DNA from: Dermacentor variabilis
Lineage: Eukaryota > Arthropoda > Arachnida > Ixodida > Ixodidae
Direction: 5' to 3'
Assembly: GCF_050947875.1 (NCBI RefSeq)
Contig: NC_134569.1
Coordinates: 41,387,777 to 41,451,776, forward strand
DNA length: 64,000 nucleotides
In this document: positions 40,301 to 54,000 of the stretch, one piece after another
Numbering within the stretch: position 1 is the first letter of the stretch
Layout of the letters: each line of letters starts with the position of its first letter
Translations under genes and position numbers: made by a program
The notes under the pieces: generated by a model
The model's input: only the letters and a program-made list of their open reading frames with translations
What the model was told of the DNA's origin: nothing
The model's database searches: none

Positions 40301-43300
40301 ACAAGGATAATTTCAAAATAGACCCAAAGAAAGCTCAATATTCTGTGTTACTTTTTCTGTGTGTCACTGTAGTCTCATATCTGCACTAGTAATGGCTTAT
40401 CTTAGCGTTATCTGCATCCTGGTTATGCATGCCAGCTAGGTAGTTTTACTATCATGGTATAGCTGTTTTGTCTACAGGTACCTTCATGAATCGACATGAT
40501 CTTGTAGCTCTCTCTCTGACTAAATTACATGCCTTTATTTTTGTTTTTCTTTTCTTTTAAATCAAAGTATGGTCAAATTTATATTCTGTATTGTTGAAAA
40601 TGAAATCGTAGGGTTTAACGCCTCAAAGCACCACACTGGGCTATGTTGAATACCATAGTGGGAGGCTCCGGATTGACCAGACAGGGTTCTATAATGTACA
40701 CCCAAAGCACACTACCCAAGCATTTTGCCATCACTCTCCCATTAGAAGGCTGCGGTCACAGCCGGATATCGAACCTGAAACCTCATGCTATGCAGCAGAA
40801 CGACGTAGCCACTGAGCCACCATAGCAGATATGGTTTAGAACTGCTGCTAAAATACTGCTTGTGCAACGGGCGATTCAATGTGCTCAGGGCAACTCAGAG
40901 TAATATGAAAGGCAGGTTTAATAGCATTCAAAGTGGACGAATTAAAGGAAATTGCACTTTCAATTAATAAGTCAACCTTTATTTCCCACTTGCAAAAACA
41001 TAATGTCGGCACAGCGTGCCTCATTTCTTACAGGCGCAATGTGCTGCAACGTGCCAACTTTTGCTTGGCTTCTCCCCTGTGTACCATCCAGCATGCTAGT
41101 GGAGACAAAGAGAGAAAGCCACTTATCAGTGCGATAACTCGGCTTATACTTGAAGGATTCAAAATATTTTTGCGGCACGACATCCGTGTGAGACGACATC
41201 CTTTAATAGTGAGGCCATTCTGTGATTAGTTAGAAAAGGGTTTCAGGGTCCCTTTAAAGTTCATCAATCGATCAGTGCTTGAGTATTGTAAAATTAAATG
41301 CTTGCAAACTATTTTTAAACATAAGTTTGGACCAAAACGCAAAATTTCGAGCTATTGAAAAATAATTTTAGTGGACCTGTGCATCACTGCTTCCAGCTAC
41401 ACATCACTTCATCTTTGTAAAAAAAAAAATAAAGCTTCATTTAGGCTTTGGCCTTAATTAGGTGAGACATCTTGTGTATCATTAAGTGGTGTGCAGTGAC
41501 TGCGAAGAATGAAGCTGTTAAGCCCGTGTAATTGTATATATCTTCTAATATTTTATTTGCCACAAGAATGCAAAGATCAACTGTGGATGCTGCAGTGTGT
41601 CTGTTCAGATTCACTCGGGAATATTTTTTCCGCATAATGGCATTGGTCACGCACGTGTCATGTTTTTCTGCAGGACTAAGCTGCATACTATCGTAGTCAC
41701 GCTTGTTAATGGTGGTGCAGTGGCACATTTCATCCCCATTGCCCTTTATGGTTGTTTCATGCGTGGATTTAACTACGTTTCATTCTATGCACTTGGTTGA
41801 AACAGTACAGTGGAGCCTTGACATAACAAGCATGAATATGATGAGTTATTAAATGTTTTGAATTAAATCTAAATAGTTTCTTGCCAATTCATTATGGAAA
41901 GGATGTAGGTATGCTTGTAACAAGTACTGGTGCTAATGAAGGTAATCTTGCATTCGATGTGACTGCATTATAAATAGGAATTGGAGTTTCTGATTATTAC
42001 CAATAAATGTGAAAAAATACCTGGCTATTTCTATTCTAGGAATTCAGTTAAAACCGAAAAGTGCCCAATTTAGAAATTCGTCATGGCTTGTCGAACGGGG
42101 CCACACAACTAAAGTCACAATGTGACCAGGCCCTCCCAAGTGGATTGGGTGCTCGTGCTTAAGCCCCCGTACAAGTAGGCTTTCTTTTTCTCAGCCTCAC
42201 CTTCATCATCATCATCATCGTCAGCCTGTTTTATGTCCACTGCAGGACAAAGGCTTCTCCCCTGCGATCTCCGTTTACCCCTGTCCTGCGCCAACCGATT
42301 CCAACTAGCGCCCATGAATTTCCTAATTTCATTGCTCCACCTAGTCTTTTGTCGTCCTCGATTGCGTTTTCTTTCTCTTGGTACCCATTCTGTAACCCTA
42401 ATGGTCCAACGGCAATCGATGCTTTGCCTTTCAGGTGAAACTGCGACTTTTTTGGTTGTTTTTTACTTTGAACATTCGTTACTCACTCTTCGCAATAAAG
42501 TTGTTAGACATTATGACAAAAGTTTCAGAAGTGAGGAGTTTTGGATATTATGGACTTTGGATAAAATAGACGTTTTTTGTGGGATTATCAGGGTGGGTTG
42601 TAACGAGAGTCAACTGTGTAAAAAAGATAGGTGTCAATAAATGCCGAATTTTCAGAGGAAAGTAAATGTCTATAAATGCCTTCCAAATTAAAAAAAATAA
42701 AGAAAGAAGACACACGTACACACACACAGATGCTGAAAAATCCAATCCCTGGTTATAGACTTATTATAGAGAGCTCTGACTGTATTAAAATTCAAGCATG
42801 CATTTCTTGTCCAGTAGTTATCTGACTAATGAATTTGTGTTAAGAAAATTGGTAGATGTTAAAACTTTGTTCTTGACACTGCTATGAAAAGTTGTGCTAC
42901 TGTGATAAACAGACATATTTTGTGAATTCCTGACTGTTTTTTAAAAAATGTTGTGTTGACCTCTAGGGCATGTCTCCAATGGTTATCCGATCTGTAGGCC
43001 TAGCTGAAGATGTTTGTCGTGGCATCGGTGAGGAATTTAAAGTGAGCTCGTCTTCACTGAGGCGGCGGCAGCTTGGCACAATCCTTACTCCACCCAAGGT
43101 ATGTTTGAAGCAAAGTACAATTTCATAGTGGAGCTGGCTGTGTTCCCAAACTTAACAAATATAATTCTTCTTAGCATTGATTGTCACTGCATCGGGAAGT
43201 TGTTTCCACAGTATTTAGTAGTCTATATTGTTTTGGAAAAGACAAAGGTGTGATGGGGGGGGTGATAATTTGAACAGATATGCCAGTCAGTTTCTCTTTT

Positions 43301-44979
43301 AATGCCATAAACATCGTTAAGACATGATTTAGCATCATCTTTTTAAAAAGCATTTGCTAAGGGGAGAAGGACGAGTTTGTGCAAATAGTGCATAACATGT
43401 TCAAGCTTATATAAAGAGCAAAACGGTGCTTTAAGCACATCCAAAGTGATAAATTAATTAAAATGGCAATTGGAGAAAGCTTATGATAGCTTTCATAATT
43501 GTATGCGATAATGCAAAGTGTTTTGAGCCAGTCCATGAAAACTGAACTAGCCATACAAAGGCTGACACTAAAGCAGGTATGCTGATTCACGAGGCCCACA
43601 ATGGCCCATATCTGCTTCAAGTCAAGCAAACAGCAAACTGACTGCTTCATCTTTTTTGTTTGTTCTTGCGGTGTTTTATTCATGTTACCATTTTAACTCC
43701 CCCAGTTGTCCTTACTCCTGCTTCAGGGCAAGAAATCATTAAACCAGTCAAGGAAACTGCACTAACACAATACTTTATATTCCTTATTGTGCTTATGACC
43801 GTATGCTCTGCTGCACAGGCTCAGGTGTGTCACTGCTGCAGACAAAGCTTCAGTTATTGGTGAAATAAGTCTTGTTGCAAAGAAAACAAGCAAGTGTATA
43901 CAGGGGGGCCATAAGCATTCAAGAAGCCATTCAGTCCCAACAGAATTAACGCCCAAGCCCTTTAATACATTTTTTATCCTTTCATGTAACACTGTATTAC
44001 ATACTACCAATGTCAAAAGTATTTGGGAAGCACAATCTACATTGTGAGTCCCAAAATGTAGTAAGAGTACAAAAGCAAAACAAACAAAAAACAAAATAAT
44101 AATAAAGTACATTCTCGAAGCTTGGTATAGCAGTCTGAAGCAGTAAGTGTGAACAATAGTGTTTCGTTGATTTAAACTTTGCTTTCCTGAACTGAGCAGA
44201 AATTTTGCTTTCTACGAGGAACCCGCATCCTATAAGCTTTTGATGACAACTGTACATATTCTGATCATCTGTTTATAGCCAAGACCTGATCTTCCTGACC
44301 GACCATATCTTATTGGTGTGACTGGGGGCATCTGCACTGGCAAAAGCCACATCATCAAGACACTGGAGTCCCTAGGGGCAGTAGTGATCAACTGTGACCC
44401 GCTTGGCCACGAGAGCTATCAGCCGGGTACAAACGCATATTCCCAAATAGTGGAGACCTTTGGTGAACGAGTGGTTAGCCCTGATGGCACAATCAACAGG
44501 AAACTCCTCGGCACCATAATTTTTGCAGATGAGGTGAGGCCCACTAACAAGTGTGTATTGCTATGACACGAGGTTCGTAATGAATGAATGAATGAATGAA
44601 TGAATGAATGAATGAATGAATGAATGAATGAGGTTTTATTATTAGACACAATACAGTACAAAAAAAAACATATACAAGAGGAGGTCCTGAGGTCAAAGAG
44701 TGTAATGGGACCTCCTGTGTTGCATACAAGTAAAAATATAAGCAGTAAACAACGGTCGTCCTTGAAAAGCCTTGAATATGGAAGGACCATTTTCAGAGCC
44801 TCGAGTACCCTTAAATTTTATAAAATGGAAGCCTAAAAAATCTTGACTTTTGTTTTCATATAAGCTTAGCGGACTTTGGTAGTGCAGTACAAGATCATGA
44901 GGCTTGCGCAATCCAAAACACAAGCCAGTCCAATGTTTAATGGCTTTGTTGCATCGGTAGTTTTTCTTGCTCATACTCT

Positions 44980-45013
<34 letters not shown>

Positions 45014-48000
45014 TGTGTGTGTGTGGAACTAAAAAAAAATGTATTTGCTGCTTGATGTTGAAGACAGTGTTTTTTTTTTTTTTTTCAAACTGTCAAACAT
45101 GATGTTGTTACACACCTTTAAAATGCTTTGTCAATACCTTGAAGGTACATACATTTTTTTTTCACTGCAAGACTCGTACGTGTAAGCACAATGTAAGGAA
45201 GCTGTGATTATATTTTTTTTCTAATGGCAAGGTTCAGCGCAAATTAATTTTTTAAAATTATCTGTTTCTGTATTTATTTCTGACAATGTTTGCTCTTTCT
45301 GGCTATTGAGGGCAGGATAAATGTGAAAAAAAAAGAGATAAAAGGGAACCATCCTATCAAAACTATAGTTTCTGTTTTACGTCCACCGCAAGAAAAATGC
45401 ATCTTGGAGCAATCTCCAATTACTTCTGCCTTGCACCAGCTGACTTCATTTTATGGCTGCAGATTTCTAAATTTAATCTTGAAGGTGAAAAATTCAGCGC
45501 AAAACCGAGGACCACCGACAAAGAAGAGGTGAGACAAGCACCGACGCCGGTGCTTGTCTCGTCTCTTCTTTGTGGGCGGTCCTGAGTTTTGCGCTGAATT
45601 TTTCACCTTAAAAATACCATGTATCAACTAGCCCCAGCTGAAGTTTTATTGAAATTCCAAATTTAATCATACTACCTATTTCTCTGCTGTTATCAACTGT
45701 GTATTTTTCCCCCTTTGAAACCATTCTGTTATCTTACTAGACAACTCATTCTCTGATCTATGCATTATACACCACTTGCCCAACTCCACTTATTTATCTC
45801 AACTAAAATGTCAGCTGCACTCATTTGCTATCCCATCCATGCTGCCCTCCTCCTGTATCATTACATTACACCTATACTTTTCTGTTCTATCACTCAGTGT
45901 GTGGTCTTTAGTAAAGTTTCAGCCCTTTAGTTTAGTACTGTTAGAATGCACTGATTGTATCATTTTCAAGGATAATGGGAATTTGCTGTTTGTAACTTGA
46001 GAGTGCCTACCACAACCTACCATGGTTTCTCAGTGGCTATGGTGTTGGGCTGCTGAGCACAAGGTCACGAGACCGAATCCCGGCCTCGGCAGCCATAGTT
46101 CGATGGGGGCGAAATGCGAAAACACCCATGTACTTAGATTTAGGTGCACATTAAAGAACCCCAGGTGGTCGAAATTTCCGGAATCCCCCACTATGGCCTA
46201 CATCGTAATCACAAAATGATTTTGGCACTTAAAATCCCATAGTTTGAGTGCCTACTACATGCACTCCTAACCATTTTTATTTGTGATTCATAGTTTGTAG
46301 GCCGATAGTGATGAGAAAATTAGCAAGTGCTTTCATTCGAGGCGGTACAGTTCTGCTGTGCGTTTTTTGAAATTGTTATGTCCGCTCCAGAGCTGCTCAG
46401 GCCAGAACAGTGGCCTGTTCTTCTCGCCAAACTAGCCTTGCCTGTCTCAATACAACACCATTCTCAGAGCACAGTGCTCCCTTTTAGATGTAGCCTTTTG
46501 TCATGAGGGGACAGTTGGACAGTGCCAGGGGCCAAAGGTTGCTGTCAACTTGCTTTGTTTCTGCTGTTGAATTCCGTTAATCTGACCCTGATGTGACCAA
46601 CCAAATTGATCTAATTGTCCAGAAGACTGATTTAAGCAAGCAGCCTAAATAATTTCACGCCACACAACATGTTAGGGGGCATGTTGATTCGGTAGCATGT
46701 TAGGCTCTGGCAGTATTTGCCAGAGCCTAACATGTCCCCGAATCAAGTGCACGGCCATTTTCTGTGACTCCATAGTAAAAAACCAAGATAGAAATTACAT
46801 TAAGTTTCCTAATCAAGGTATAAATCTAACGTGCACCCAATTTACTAGCGAGCGCAAATTTGTGTTGCACAATGGCAGCCGGTTTTTAAAAGTCAGCTCC
46901 GTCGCAGTACATGTGTTATGCGGTAAAGCATACGAACGCCATAATTAGGATTTTGGTTTCATATCCGACTGCATCGCGAAGGCAATTCTCAGCCCAATTT
47001 TTCTCTAAAGAAAGCCACACGTTAGAATCGGATAAATACCATAATCATACATTGTGATCTATGGTTACTGCTCGAAAATCTTCCTATGGCAGTTCAAAAA
47101 TAGGCATTTTCAACAGGAGATGACATGTCTAACGTATTCACTGTCCTGTAAGCTCCACCTAGATAGATGCTGCTACTAAAGGGGTTGCTATTGGGGTCAG
47201 CTTAAGGGTGAGGCACGTGCATGCTCTTGTGCCAGGTATGAAACCTACTCGTGTTGATGCAATAAGGGCACTGACTGCATAGTGCCTTGGTACTAATTAA
47301 ATGTAACAAAAATGTGAGGCTTTGTAACTTTGTAATATCTTTTTTTCATTATGATTACCATACTTTGATGTAGTTTTGCATTGAAACCTCATTCATATTA
47401 AAGCTAAATTTGGGAAGCCTTCTTCAGCTTCGTACTTTTCTGCTACTTTTCTGGAGACTTGTAATTTTATGTTGCTCTACTGACTCTTTCATTGCAGGCA
47501 AAACGACAGCAGCTAAACAAGATTGTCTGGCCAGAAGTCTCCCGTCTCATTGATGAACGACTTGAAGAGCACAGACGAAAAGGTATACTTAGTTATTTTC
47601 ATTGGCCTGCTTTTCCTTGTAGGTGTACATTGCTTCTAGTTGCCTAATTTAGTAGGTTAACTTGGAAAAACTCTCCTCCTTATGCCCACGCTCTTGTGCA
47701 CCATGATGTAAAACGAGGCCACATGCTCCATGTCAGGTTTGTTGCAACATGTCAGATAGTCATCTCTGGTGGGCATTGCATTTATGCACAGCTAGAGTAT
47801 TGCATTTGTAATACATTTTTATAACTAAACTGGAAACACACAATTACAGTGGCGTGATAAGATTCCACTGTGCAATAGTACTTCCAACAATTTTATCTGA
47901 AGTCGGGACTTGAAGAGGGGGGGGAAAGTGTCTTCAAGTATTTTTTGTGCTGTGAACTTTTTTCATGCCTATCTTGAAATAATCTCAGCACAGTCTCGGA

Positions 48001-51000
48001 TTGAAGAAGAAGCGCCTCCTTCTTGGAGGGAGCCCATGCAGCCAGGGGCTACCTGAACGGCAAAGAATAAAAAGAATGTCTGATGCTTTGAACCTCGCTT
48101 CTTGTCAGTAAACCGTACACCATCTTAAACATTGTGATGCCGAAACCCAGGATCTACTACCGGAGACCACGGAAGGCTACGAGTGAACTGACCATCACGG
48201 AGAGGCTGCGATCGAAGCGGACGTCAAGACGATCTCTGAACACCAGGCTTATCAACGAGGCAAGAGCTCTTCTCAGCGATGAAACAGCCACCGCAGATCA
48301 GCTCAACACCATTTACGGACGTCTCAACGTGAATTACGATCAGATGAACAAGGTCAATGAGGAGCTAGAGAGCCACATAGTTGATTAAGATTTTGAGGAA
48401 GAATACAACACCGTTGTACTAGGACCAGCGTGATGAGTGAGCTGCTTAGCAAGCGAGACCGTGTTGTCATGTCATCAACACCGGAGCTTCGGACTTCATC
48501 GACAATCAGTACAGCGGGAGTCTCTGGAGCCAAGCTACCCAAGCTTACCATGGCCCCATTTGCTGGTGATTTGTGTCGATGGAACGACTTCTGGGAACAA
48601 TTCGACCAGATGATTCACCGTAACAGAAGCCTCACAGTGACGGACAAGTTTAACTATCTGAGGTTCTTCCTAAGAGGCAACACAGTCTCAGCTATTGTAG
48701 GACTGTCTACAACAGAAGCTTACTACAAGGACGCCATCGATATACTGAAGAAACGCCTCAGCGATAGAACGAGACTCGAGCAGGAGTACTTCTCCAGGCT
48801 TTGTACTTTGCCTTCGGTCCGTTCAAGTGACCCGACAGCTCTTCGCAAGCTGTATGACCAGATCGTCATCAACATCTGCAAACTGGAGACCCTGGGGGTG
48901 AGCAAGGTGTCCTTTCCCGCAATGTTGTGGGACCTGTTGGTGTGGGCTTTACCACACAAAATAGTGGTGCGGTACCACCAGTCTTGCACCATTCGGGCGA
49001 CAAGTGATAGCAGTAATGCAACGTCTATCACAGAGCTGGAACGCCTATTAAATTTCCTGTCCATCGAGTTGGAGAGCTTAGAGAAAAGCCAGTTTGCGAA
49101 TCCAGGAAGAGAGAATGCGCCAAACAAATCTCGCCATTTTGGTGACACGAAAGCCACGTCTTCAGTTCTCAACAACAGTATGAAAGTACCTGAGAACTGT
49201 GTGTTTTGTAAGTTGAGTCAACATACCATGGAAGACTGCGCACTTGATCTCCCACTATCGCAAAAGAAGCAAATTTTATCAGGAGTTGTGAGGTGCTTTC
49301 GATGCACAACTGAAGGTCACAGGGTGTGTGATTGTAGACGCAAAGTTACCTGCTCTACCTGCCAACATCATGCGACGAGTGTGTGTGATCCACAAAAAGT
49401 AAGCCAGAAGAGATGGGAAAACGGCAGAACAACTGCCAGAATACCAACAAGGATCATCATCATCAGCCTGGTTACACCCACTGCAGGCCAAAGGCCTCTC
49501 CCATACTTCTCCAACTACCCCGGTCATGTGCTAATTGTGGCCATGTTACCCCTGCAAACTTCTTAATCTCATCCGCCCACCTAACTTTCTGCTGCCCCCT
49601 GCTACGCTTCTCTTCCCTTGGAATCCAGTCCGTAAACCTTAATGACCATCGGTTATCTTCCCTCCTCATTACACGTTCTGCCCATGCCCATTTCTGTTTC
49701 TTGATTTCAACTAAGATGTCATTTACTCGCATTTGTTCCCTCACCCAATCTGCTCTTTTCTTACGCCTTAATGTTACACCCATCATTCTTCTTTCCATAG
49801 CTCGTTGTGTCGTCCTCAATTTAAGTAGAACCCTTTTCGTAAGCCACTAGGTTTCTGCCCCGTGCGTGAGTACTGGTAAGACACAGCTGTTATACACTTT
49901 TCTCTTGAGGGATAATGGCAGCCTGCTGTTCATGATCTGAGAATGCCTGCCAAACACACCCCAGCCCATTCTTATTCTTCTGATTATTTCAGTCTCATGA
50001 TTCGGATCTGTGGTCACTATCTGCCCTAAGTAGATGTATTCCCTTACCACTTCCAGTGCCTCGCTACCTATTGTAAACTGCTGTTCTTTTCCAAGACTGT
50101 TAAACATTGCTTTAGTTTTCTGCAGATTAATTTTTAAACCCACCCTTCTGTTTTGCCTCTCCAGGTCAGTGAGCAAGCATTGCAATTGGTCCCCTGAGTT
50201 ACTAAGCAAGCAAGGTGGTTGCTTAGTAACCAACAAGCACAAACACGACCGTGTGCGCATCTTTAGGGAAAGATTGGTGTACCATCGAGGATTCATCGAT
50301 GAGTGTCCTGCAGACGTTTGAGCTTGGGCAGTAACAGACGTCGCCTGTCGATATATCAGAGGTGTCATAGACGGAGTCAGTCAGTGCACATTCGTTACAG
50401 AATGGCTATCACGACAGCTGAAATTGCAGTGTGTAGGCTCTACCATCATTGCGCTCAATACGTTTGCAAGCAAGTCAAATCGAGCAGCGCAGAAGCGGCA
50501 TGTTGTGCAGCTCTGTCTGCGAAGCCAGTTCTCAGATATGCAAGTTGCCTTGCAAGCGATAGGAATTCCACACATATGCCAAGATATCAAGGCAAGTACA
50601 ACCAGCTCACCATTCGTCGCAGAAATTCGGAAGTCTGGAAAGGACATCGCTGATCACAGACTATACGAATCTGTTGTCGGGGAAGGAGGCATAAGCGTTC
50701 TCATCGGTTCTGACCAAGTGTGGACTGTGATGGCGGGTGAAGTCACTTGATCCGAGAACAATGAGACACTGATTGCTATCACCTCTAAGCTAATGTAGAT
50801 GTTTCAAGGCAACACCAACTGCATGGCATCAGATACAACAGCTTCGCGGATCATGGTCTGCGTACTGAAGACAAGTGTACAAGAGAGCGACAAATTCCTC
50901 CACTCATTTTGGGAACTCAAGAAGGTGGGAATATCAGATGCCGTTGACAATGAGAGCAGGCTCAGTCCAGTATCGATGAAATTCGAAGAAACCATCACTC

Positions 51001-54000
51001 TTAGGGACGGATGATACGAACTGATGTTGCCCTGGAAGGAAGAGGTCGAACTCTCGTACAACAAGCAAGTCGCAATAACAAGACTTTGTAAACTTATCTC
51101 CCGACTGTCGAGCAAGCAAGGACTTTTATAGACATATGACAACACCATACGGGAGTACCTGCAGGCTGGACATGCGGAGATTGTTGAAGGGGCACCCCTG
51201 GATCCGACAAAGGTTTATTACATGCCGCACAGAGAAGTGATCCGAGAGCACACATTAACCACAAAAGTCAGAATAGTTTTCGACGCTTCTTCGCACGCCA
51301 AAGGGTGCTTCTCATTAAATGAATGCCTCGAAAAGGGTGAAAACCTGTACCAGGATCTGGTGAAGATACTATTACGCTTCAGAATGCACCGTATAGCTCT
51401 GCTAGCCGACATTGAGAAAGCATTCCTTCAAATCTCAATAGCAGAGAAGGATAGAGATGCCTTTCGATTCCTCTAGTTGGGAAAAAAAAAGCATTGCATT
51501 TCTCCGAAGAGGAGATTCAAGAGTGGAGGATGACGCGAGGGCCATTCGGAGCAACATGTAGCCCCTTTCTACTGACGGCAGCTATACTCCATCACCTAAA
51601 GAGTGTGCCTTCAAGCAAAGCCAGTACCGCGAAACTTTTCAGCGAGTCATGATTTACTGGTTGGAGCAGAGTCAGATGAAGAAGCGCTTCAAATATGCCG
51701 CGAAGCCAAAGAGATTATGCAGGAGGCAGGAATGACGCTAAGAAAATGGACGACCAACACAGATGGTCTGATTAATGCATTGGAGCATGAGGAACAGGCG
51801 GCAGGCAAAGAACTGGCTGTCCTACACGAGACAAATGTGAAGGTACTTGGAATCACATGGAATCCGTACGCGGATACTTTCACTTTTTCTTTGAGGGGCC
51901 TTCTCGAATTTATGAAAGAAAAAGATGATACCAATCGATTCGTTCTTCAAGCTGCTTCACGGATATTCGACCCAATGAGATTTGTTGTGTTGTTCACCAT
52001 TGCCATCAAGATCTTCTTCCAGAAATTGTGGACACGTGGAATAGGATGGGATGAGCAGCTACCTCAGGATCTGCGAGAAGAATGTCATGAATGGGTGAGC
52101 CAACTACCAGTCTTGCAGAATATTTCCATACCACGTTATCTTGGCAGTGGAACCAAATCGCCCCTAGTGCTACAGGCTCACATATTTTGCGATGCAAGCT
52201 CTTCGGCATATGGCGCAGCGCTCTACATCATACCAAGCTGCTCAGCGAGGCCCGAGTTGTTAATTGCAAAAGCATGTGTGGCACATATCAAGACAACGAC
52301 ACTGCCACGGCTGGAGTTTCTAGGAGCCTTGACCAGAGCAAGGCTACTTAATTACGTCTCAAGTGCCGTCACTGACTTTTACATCCACTGTACAATGGGG
52401 TCGGATTCCACAATTACGTTGTCCTGGATAAAAGGTGACGCAACGAAGTGGAAGCAATTTGTGTCAAACAAAGTGAAAGAGATCAGGAAAAAAACCGATC
52501 CTTCTATGTGGAAGTATTGTCCAGGACAGGCAAATCCTGCTGACCTACTGACACGGGGAGTTTCAATGGATAAGTTATTGTATAACTGTATGTGGCTGTA
52601 TGGACCAGACTGGCTAGGTGAGTCAGAAGATAGACCGACGATAGGATAATCTGTGAAATGACTGCCGTTCACGTTGCGATCTCCAGTGCGACAAAGTGGA
52701 CATAGATTCTGGACATTGACCGCTACAGCAGAATCGAAAAGCTGCTCAGGGTCACGGCATGGATATTCAGATTCATCAAAAACTACCGATTCAAAAACTG
52801 AGTGCACACTGGTTTTCTAGTAGCCGAAGAGATCACTGAAGCAGAAAAATATTGGATCAGACATGTACAGCAGGAAGCCTTCAGCGAAGATATAAGTTCG
52901 TTGATTTCAACAGGTACATCAGCAAAGACAACCTCTTGCATCAAGGACCTCAACCCGTTCTCGGATGCCGATAGCATCCTCTGGGTGGGCGGGTGCCTGT
53001 TGCACCTTGACACATCTGAGGAAGTAAAACACCCAGTCATTCTCCCGTACGATCATCCGATCATCGCTTTTTTACGTTACTGACAATTCGAGCACACTGC
53101 GAAATACTGGAAGGAAGCATGAGAGACACTCTGTCACAGTTGCGAGAGCACTATTGGATCTGCCGGGCAAGAACATTAGCGAAGAAAGTCATACATGGCT
53201 GCTATACGTGCAGACGTTTCAGAATCGGCCCTGGCGATGCTCCAACTGCTCCTATAGCACGTCATTGTGTAAGGCCGACGAACCCATTCTAAGTCACTGG
53301 AGTTGACTTCGCAGGACCACTATTTGTGACTCAAGCCGGAGAAACAAAATGTTACATAGCGCTCTTCGCATGTGCCACATCACGAGCAGTGCACCTGGAA
53401 CTGGTTTCCAGCATGACCTCGGAAGCATTCCTCATGTCTTTATGACGCTTTGAAGCGCGAAGGGGTCTACCTCGCATGATTTATTCAGACGATGCAAGAA
53501 CATTTAAGAAGACGTCAAAAGACTTAGGGAAGCTATTCAAGTTGCTTTCCCAAGATGGCGTAACGGCATACTTGAGCCAGAAGAGTATCACTTGGAAGTT
53601 CATTTTTCCCAAAACTGACGACTGTGCTTACGGAAGTCGAAGCAGTCATGAACTCGAGGCCTCTCACCTACGTTGAGTCGGACAGCGAAGAACCTGGCGC
53701 ATTAACACCAGCAGACCTCATCATAGGACGGAGACAAATGACGCTACAACAGGGCAGCAACGACGTGTCAGTGGACTTTGCATGCACGGAAGCTGTCCGA
53801 CGACACGCCTACAGGAAACGCTTAACTGAGAACTTCTGGAAGAGGTGCGCAAAAGAACATCTGCTGCAACTTCAATCAGCGCACTTTTACCCTGGGAGAC
53901 CCACCAATGAAATAAAGACAGGAGATGTCATCATAGTCCACGCTGAGAAATTACCTTGACAAATGTGAAAACTCGCAAGGGTTCTTGAAGTCTACAACGG

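Larger units (their letters stand above)
39265..42966. other. COASY intron 2
   Basis: It contains a diverged SINE at 40600-40829, the end of a TIR element at about 41247-41262 and a LINE fragment at 42203-42425. The rest, including 39265-40599 and 40830-42200, has no recognisable feature. Confidence 0.6.
44534..47497. other. COASY intron 4
   Basis: It holds a (TGAA)n run, a (GT)n run, two long hairpins, a LINE fragment and a SINE, listed separately. Between 46256-46685 and 46745-47497 I see nothing else. Confidence 0.65.
48134..50320 (+). pseudogene. BEL/Pao gag remnant, interrupted by LINE
   Basis: The first frame (48134-48388) encodes a basic leader, RIYYRRPRKATSELTITERL. A stop and frame change precede the main block at 48430-49450. 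That block has LPKLTMAPFAGDLCRWNDFW and a matching helix-rich region typical of the DUF1759 capsid-like domain, then a cysteine cluster, CFRCTTEGHRVCDCRRKVTC, as nucleic-acid-binding knuckle. The frame is cut by the LINE at 49452. Confidence 0.88.

Noticed and set aside
44419..44790. ORF with Ser-Phe-Ile-His repeats
   Set aside because: It comes from the (TGAA)n run read on the opposite strand and overlaps the COASY exon in antisense.
48134..53960. Integrated virus with possible function
   Set aside because: The gag-pol order, LTRs and lack of an envelope frame fit a BEL/Pao retrotransposon, and many stops plus a degenerate RT box make it inactive.
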